Source of the DNA: Neopestalotiopsis rosae
Lineage: Eukaryota > Ascomycota > Sordariomycetes > Amphisphaeriales > Sporocadaceae
DNA: 64,000 nucleotides
Reading direction: 5' to 3'
Assembly (NCBI GenBank): GCA_023078685.1
Contig: JALGAS010000013.1
Span: forward strand, 5,001 to 69,000
The notes under the pieces were generated by a model that was not told the origin of the DNA, made no database searches, and was given only the letters and a program-made list of their open reading frames with translations. Positions 59,096 to 64,000 of this stretch are shown one piece after another. Within the stretch, counting starts at the first letter, position 1; the number at the start of each line of letters is the position of its first letter. The position numbers and the translations under genes are program-made.

Positions 59096-60502
59096 ATGGA
59101 CATTCTGCCAGCTGAATTGCTGCGTCACATTTTCATTTTAATCGCTGATGAGAACAGCCACTCCTTATTGGCCGTATGCAGAGTGAATCGCCGGTTTTAT
59201 GGGTGAGTTTGTGTAGACTAACAAAGCGTTGACTTTCTTTTCTGTTCTTGTGTTTGGGTTTTGCTGAGACAATGTATTATCTCCAGCGTAGCGTCGCCGT
59301 TGCTTGTCCGCTCTTGGCGTCAAGACCGCCATACTGATCTAGGTGGATTCATCCGGTTTCTTCTTCGAAAGCCCGAAATACGGACAGAAATCAGAGAGCT
59401 GAAGTTCCGTTCTATTCTTAGCGAGGACACATGGTTAAGGACCTGGGAACCATGGGACGCGCCCATGTCGAATCGTCTACCGCCATCGACGAGAGCTCCA
59501 CAGATACTCTTGGACCTTGATGCGGCCGAGAAATCAGTCCTTGCTGAAACCTTTTCTCGTCATGCAAACAATTCTGACTCGTTGATCCGGCAGGTGCGAC
59601 GAGGAATTTCAGACGCGCTATGTGTATTTCTGCTTTTTTGGGCTATAAATCTAGAACATCTCGATATAGCTCTTCCAACGAACGGAGGAAGCCTCGAGAT
59701 CATGCAGTGTCTAGAGAGGGTTCCACCGACACCACCTAACTACACATTTACTCCCCAGGACTTCCAGCGTCTTGAGCGGGTTTCCCTCAAAGGCGACACG
59801 TCACATTATGCCGACGGGCAACAGATGGCTCCTGTCTTACGTCTGCCTGTTTTGACGACGTTACGTCTAGCCTGGATATCTCTCGAACACCTTGCGCAAG
59901 CTGAAAGCGGCAGAGGTATAGGCAATGAATTTCCGCGCAGTACTTCGTCACTGGAGACACTCGTCATCAAGAATTGCCGAGTCACTTACGCTGGATTGAC
60001 TGTGTTGACGACAGCTTGTCAAAGCCTCAGGCATCTCGATCTGACATGGCATCGTGGACTAAGTAAATTGCTTCAACCGGGCACAGATTTAATCGGCGCT
60101 TTGCCGTCCAGTATAGAAACCGTCAAGTTTAGTGACAACAGCTCAGGTTTCAAGACGAATCAGTGGCTTGCTTTTTTTGAGGATATAATGGATCATCGAT
60201 CCTTCCTCGCCGATCTCAAGATCATCAATATGTGGGATATCCCTATTCAGAAACGATACTATGATCTGTGTACTACACATATTGCTGCTAGATACAGCAC
60301 TGAGGAAACCTCCAAGCTTCTTCTTCATGGTCAGTCTAAAGCAGGAAACATCCAGCTGACATGCAAACAACTAATGATACAGATCCCGAGTGCGATTCAG
60401 TACATAGGATTCATGTTGCAAGAGACTGCAGTTGTTACTGGACTCCAGAACAGCGCAGGAGGTACGAGAACAGGAAGCGCCGTGGACAAGTATAGTTATT
60501 AG
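59096..60502 (+). CDS. F-box protein with leucine-rich-like repeats
   Basis: Two exons, 59096-59202 and 59287-60502, are joined by an 84-bp intron (GTGAGT..CAG, phase 2) and give 440 aa. The first exon encodes the F-box (MDILPAELLRHIFILIADE ... LLAVCRVNRRFY), which binds Skp1 in SCF ubiquitin ligases. The rest has LRR-like segments (LEHLDIALP, LTTLRLAWISLEHL, LETLVIKNCRVTYAGLTVL, LRHLDLTWHRGL), suggesting a substrate-recognition surface. The substrate is unknown. Such genes are numerous and fast-evolving in filamentous fungi. It lies just downstream of the Helitron remnant and AT-rich tract. Confidence 0.82.
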
Positions 60503-60628
60503 GGAAAATGAATCGAAGTGCGCCATAGATATCAGTCCTTAAGGACAAATCAATTTGACGACTTTCCTTGTGCTTGATTCCCTACTCTCTGACGCTCCGT
60601 TGACTCTTGTTCTCAGTATCCTCTCGTC

Positions 60629-61522
60629 TTAAACGCCGGATTTCATCTTCCGCTGCTTGGCGCTCTTCTGCATTAATACAGGTGAGCGAAGTTTCAGCCG
60701 ACTCAGTGGATGGATCGCAGATTGCTTACGCTTGAACTTGCCCTTCTTTGGCTTCTTCTTTCCGTGATGCTCTTTGCCTGTTGGCACCATCAAGTTTTTG
60801 GAGCGCGATTGCTCCCATTTTGCTCTGCGGAGCTGCGTTTTCTGTAGTGCCAACTGGCCATTCAATTCGGCGGGTTCGGAGTCACCATCCAGTATGCTGA
60901 GATCTTGGGAATCATTCTGGCTGGCTTCGCCTCGGTCCTCAGAGTCCTGGCCTATCACGAGTGATGGCGATCGTTTTCGGGGCCACCAAGCTTGGCATGT
61001 CTGAGCTGGCTTCAATCGTCTTGACTCGTCAGCGAGGGACACTATTTCCTTGGCCGATCTTGGATCCAAGCTCTCCTTCGCAGCCTGCCGATGCACTCCT
61101 TGTATGCGTGTATTGAGAGCGACGAGTCTCGAGTCGTAATCGTGTCGCATCATGGCATTTCGCAGCACGCCAGTGTATTGAACAACTTGTTGCATGTCAT
61201 CCAGCAGATGATCGAGTTGCAGGCGGATCTTATTGTGCTCCTGAAGCCATTTCTCGTTGTGTGGTCCCATCCGACACGTATCTCTGAGCTGCCACTCGAG
61301 CTTCGAAATTTGCCAGCCAACGTATGTACTCCATTGTTGGACCGGTATGAGTAGCAAACGGAACTGCCTTTGGTCGGTTGGGTCGAGGTACGTTCCGGGT
61401 GGCGTACATCCAAAGGAGATTGGCCATTGGGGTGTTACATGCTCTAATGGTTGAGCGGGTGGGATAGCTGATTGTGCATCGTCAGAGCTTTGGTCGTGAT
61501 GATACTCAAAATTTATCATCAT
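60629..61522 (-). CDS. unknown protein with helical core and basic tail
   Basis: This single open frame encodes 297 aa, starting at the ATG at 61522 (a second ATG follows immediately). Residues 50-160 are predicted helical with coiled-coil character (FRLLLIPVQQWSTYVGWQISKLEW, LQEHNKIRLQLDHLLDDMQQ). A charged linker (DSEDRGEASQND) and a strongly basic C-terminus (KKKPKKGKFKRKQ) suggest nuclear or nucleolar targeting. I do not recognise the family. It is tail to tail with the F-box gene, 126 bases apart. An intron near the 3' end cannot be excluded. Confidence 0.55.
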   Translation of the reverse strand: MMINFEYHHDQSSDDAQSAIPPAQPLEHVTPQWPISFGCTPPGTYLDPTDQRQFRLLLIPVQQWSTYVGWQISKLEWQLRDTCRMGPHNEKWLQEHNKIRLQLDHLLDDMQQVVQYTGVLRNAMMRHDYDSRLVALNTRIQGVHRQAAKESLDPRSAKEIVSLADESRRLKPAQTCQAWWPRKRSPSLVIGQDSEDRGEASQNDSQDLSILDGDSEPAELNGQLALQKTQLRRAKWEQSRSKNLMVPTGKEHHGKKKPKKGKFKRKQSAIHPLSRLKLRSPVLMQKSAKQRKMKSGV

Positions 61523-62196
61523 TCTAAGTGCCCTTGCTATGCGCGCACAAGAATTGTCCGAGTAACAAGTGAAGATCTTTTCGGGAAGCGACTGGTGCTG
61601 GCATCGAGGTTCTCAAGACGTTTGTATGCTTAGCCAGAGATTCTTGTACTCCCAAATTGCACCGATTCGTGAATTTCTCATTCAACCCAGAAATTCGTGT
61701 GAAGAAGAGCAAATATGTTGTCGTGACGAGAAGTCGCCCAGCTTCCATGTTGGCAAGGTGATGCGTATTGTCCTGACGCGTCTCCCATGACTTGCATCTT
61801 GAATACCTTGGTAGCATCTCAATGACCCACCAATCACTAATTGAATCACACTGCGTTTGGGACTGAAGTGAGGTCGAGGAGGCAATTGCCATCATGAATA
61901 ATAATGACCAGATAGCATTATGGAAAATGTAGAAATTCAAGGAAACAATTGAAAGACATAAAATACATGTAGTCTAATGTTTGCATGTAGATGTTGATAT
62001 CCGGTCACCGACAGCAAACGTTGGTACACAGAGGTCACAGTGAAACATCATTGTGAGTGCGGAGCCTCGAATCGAGGGGTTATTGTTCTTTTGCACTGTA
62101 AATTCAGAACTATTAATGTTTGTTTTCATAAGTGCTTTTGTCCTGGGACGCCATGAGGCTCTCGATCTTTGCGAATCGTTAGAGGCTCGTCTAAAT
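61523..62196. other. intergenic region
   Basis: About 670 bases between the start of the unknown basic-tailed gene and the stop of the glycosyltransferase, both on the minus strand. The open frame 61524-61940 minus has no recognisable content. Nothing else is seen. Confidence 0.45.
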
Positions 62197-64000
62197 TCAT
62201 TTTTGCCAAACTACCTCTATAACTCCATCAGCTTCGCCCGTCGCTAGATTGCCATCCCAAACGTAAAGCTGGTGGAGGTTACCATTGTCGGTGAAGTCGG
62301 CAGCTTTCAACTTGTAGCTCTTTTTCTCATCCCGAACCAGCTTCCTCCTCAGCGGCCCAATACTGAAATCAAAGTCCCTGTCGGCATTGGTCCAGGTCCC
62401 CTCCATCTGATTCAAATCGATATTTCGTACATCATACAGGTACTTGACTATTGAATAGCCATTCGTGAACACAGTATCGTCACCAAATTGCCACCGTTGA
62501 AGAAAACAATCTCCGCAGTAAAGTGCTGCTGCTGCCATATCCACGACCGGGTCATTGTACCAGCTTTTCCAGTGATGGAAATTAATAGCTTCGACTCCCG
62601 ATTCAAAGAAGCCGCTGGCGTCGTCTTTGAGATCTTGCTGAAACAAACCAGGCAGGGTGGTCAACTTTGCCTTGGAGTTGCTGTATACACAATCTCGAAT
62701 GATGATGTCGCCCTCAGCCCCAGTGGCTCCGTGGATGCACTCGTGAAGATGGCTCCCTAACGTTTTGGCGAGTGGAGCTGACAGATACACTCCAGCACCG
62801 CCAAAAGCCATGAAGCCAAAGGTCCGTACGGCCTCAAAATCCTCTGACAGTGCTCCAACATACTGATCCTGAGTGTAGTCAAGAGTTGCAAGTGCGTCGG
62901 ACAGTGGCTTTAATCCGCGGGGAACTATGTAGAGACGGACAAGTTAACATCGTCGTAATATTGATGCACGAACAAAAATTGACGCCTGGGGGTGCACTTA
63001 CAGAATGTGTCATCGTCCAAAAGGCCATACCACTGCGCTTCGGGATTGCTCTCAAGCATGTGCGCGAGAACTGCGAAATGAGAGTCCGAGACTGTGTCTG
63101 TCTCACGAAGTGGTTGCACCAGTTGCACGTTGATGTCCGCATCACGAAACTCCTCAAGCAACGCCTCAATTTCCACGTCCTTGTGCCAAGAGTAGTCGGC
63201 AAGAAGGGCTACCAGTTTTGCGCCTCGGCCCCCGGGTCGAGCCAACCAATGCGCAAACGCGTCAATGGATTCCAGGAGACGCTGGTAGTCGGTTGCGACG
63301 CCAAAAACCAGATGGGACACATCGTGGTCGATATCGTACGGCTCGGGTACTTTTAGCTTGATTCGAGTACACTCGGGCAGCGTCACCGCTTCACATTCGT
63401 TGATATTCACCGTGGCCTCGCTACCGAAGAGTGAGGTGGAGAGATTGGCGACGGCATGGCGATCAACATCTGTCGAAAAGATGGGCTCGATGCAGATCCT
63501 CTGGTATCGCACCTTGTCGGTCAGTGGCTGTTGGGAGTGGACGCTTGTGAGAAATTTGAGATCCTCGCAAGGGCTCAGGGCAGCGACTGGGCTTTGTTGT
63601 TGGTCGTGCGCATTGTTGTTGATGTTCTGCTGCTGCTCCTGCGACCCGGGTGGTGATGGCGGCTTGGCTGGTGTCGTCGTGGATTGTACGTTGTTGGAGG
63701 GGCCTGGCGCTACTGGCTCTTCTGCGGGAGAGGAGGCAGCTGAATCCGCGCCTGTTGCGCCGGATGCGGGTTCGCTAACAGTAATTGGAGAGGCGGCACT
63801 ACCACTACCGGCCCCTTGGCCTGGCGGGTGCTCACTACTATACCCGCCGGCAGCAAACGGCTTTTCAACAACGTTCTTGGAATCTTGAGGCGTTGTGGCC
63901 GCCGTTGCCGCATGAGCCGCTACGCCTTCCTTTGGTATCGAATGATCGATTGGCGGCGGTAGAGGGTATGCGCCCTCGTCATTGTAGTAGAAGCGGTTGG
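62197..64000 (-). CDS. fringe-like (GT31-type) glycosyltransferase, N-terminus off window
   Basis: The coding region is complement 62197-62924 and 63003 to beyond 64000, with a 78-bp intron (GTAAGT..TAG, phase 1). The frame has no stop up to the window edge, so the start codon and any signal anchor lie outside. About 575 residues are visible. The first 130 are a Pro/Ser/Gln-rich stem, as in Golgi type II enzymes. The catalytic part has HLVFGVATDYQRLLESIDAFAHW, the acidic metal-binding motif LLDDDTF just before the intron, and then PLSDALATLDY, DQYVGALSED and FMAFGGAGVYLS. These are typical of fungal DUF604/fringe-like enzymes related to GT31. Transfer of a hexose or HexNAc in the secretory pathway is inferred; acceptor unknown. 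Confidence 0.85.

Noticed and set aside
62850..63356. 168-aa plus-strand ORF opposite the glycosyltransferase
   Set aside because: Antisense shadow that spans the intron of the real gene.

Overview
The window reads as nuclear DNA of a filamentous ascomycete (Pezizomycotina). The evidence is many short GT-AG introns of about 49-123 bp, CT-rich leaders, and fungal orthologues of Hel2, Ire1, eIF3b, CCT2, an oleate desaturase and a GT90 glycosyltransferase. A sordariomycete, perhaps hypocrealean, is my inference from gene structure and the rDNA spacer style; no search was possible.

Left end (1-5436): no convincing protein gene. Positions 1 to about 2980 look like rDNA intergenic spacer, with a 15-bp tandem unit around ACAGGGTA. 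It is followed by the 3' end of 28S rRNA on the minus strand (about 2980-3394). The 28S breaks off abruptly into AT-rich, transposon-like sequence, with LTR-like pieces, a long inverted repeat (4073-4390) and diverged direct repeats up to about 5320.

Housekeeping block (5437-33381): HEL2-type ribosome-quality-control E3 ligase (-), a DEK-C/SWIB chromatin protein (+, 4 exons), IRE1 kinase/RNase (+, 2 exons), a 7-TM receptor (+), a 1325-aa mostly disordered protein of unknown role (-, 3 exons), a delta-12 fatty acid desaturase (-), and an 845-aa unknown nuclear-looking protein (-).

Lineage-specific block (about 33.4-47.8 kb): two paralogous genes of unknown function (36034-37310 and 44761-46146) flank a TBC-domain Rab-GAP-like gene. 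The first paralogue carries an in-frame TAG exactly where the second has a Trp codon. A SAM-like, tail-anchored membrane protein gene (46618-47760) faces the second paralogue. Intergenic distances are long here.

Right block (48348-64000): eIF3b (-) and CCT2 (+) share a divergent promoter. A GT90/CAP10-like glycosyltransferase (-, 4 exons, two very small) follows. Then come a frameshifted, truncated Helitron helicase fragment with an AT-rich tail, an F-box protein (+), an unknown basic-tailed protein (-), and a fringe-like glycosyltransferase (-) that runs off the right edge.

Functional themes are translation and proteostasis (HEL2, IRE1, eIF3b, CCT2), membrane and sugar biochemistry (desaturase, GT90, fringe-like GT) and signalling (7-TM receptor, TBC). 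Clustering of genes into a pathway is not evident. No tRNA gene, CRISPR array or telomere repeat array was recognised.
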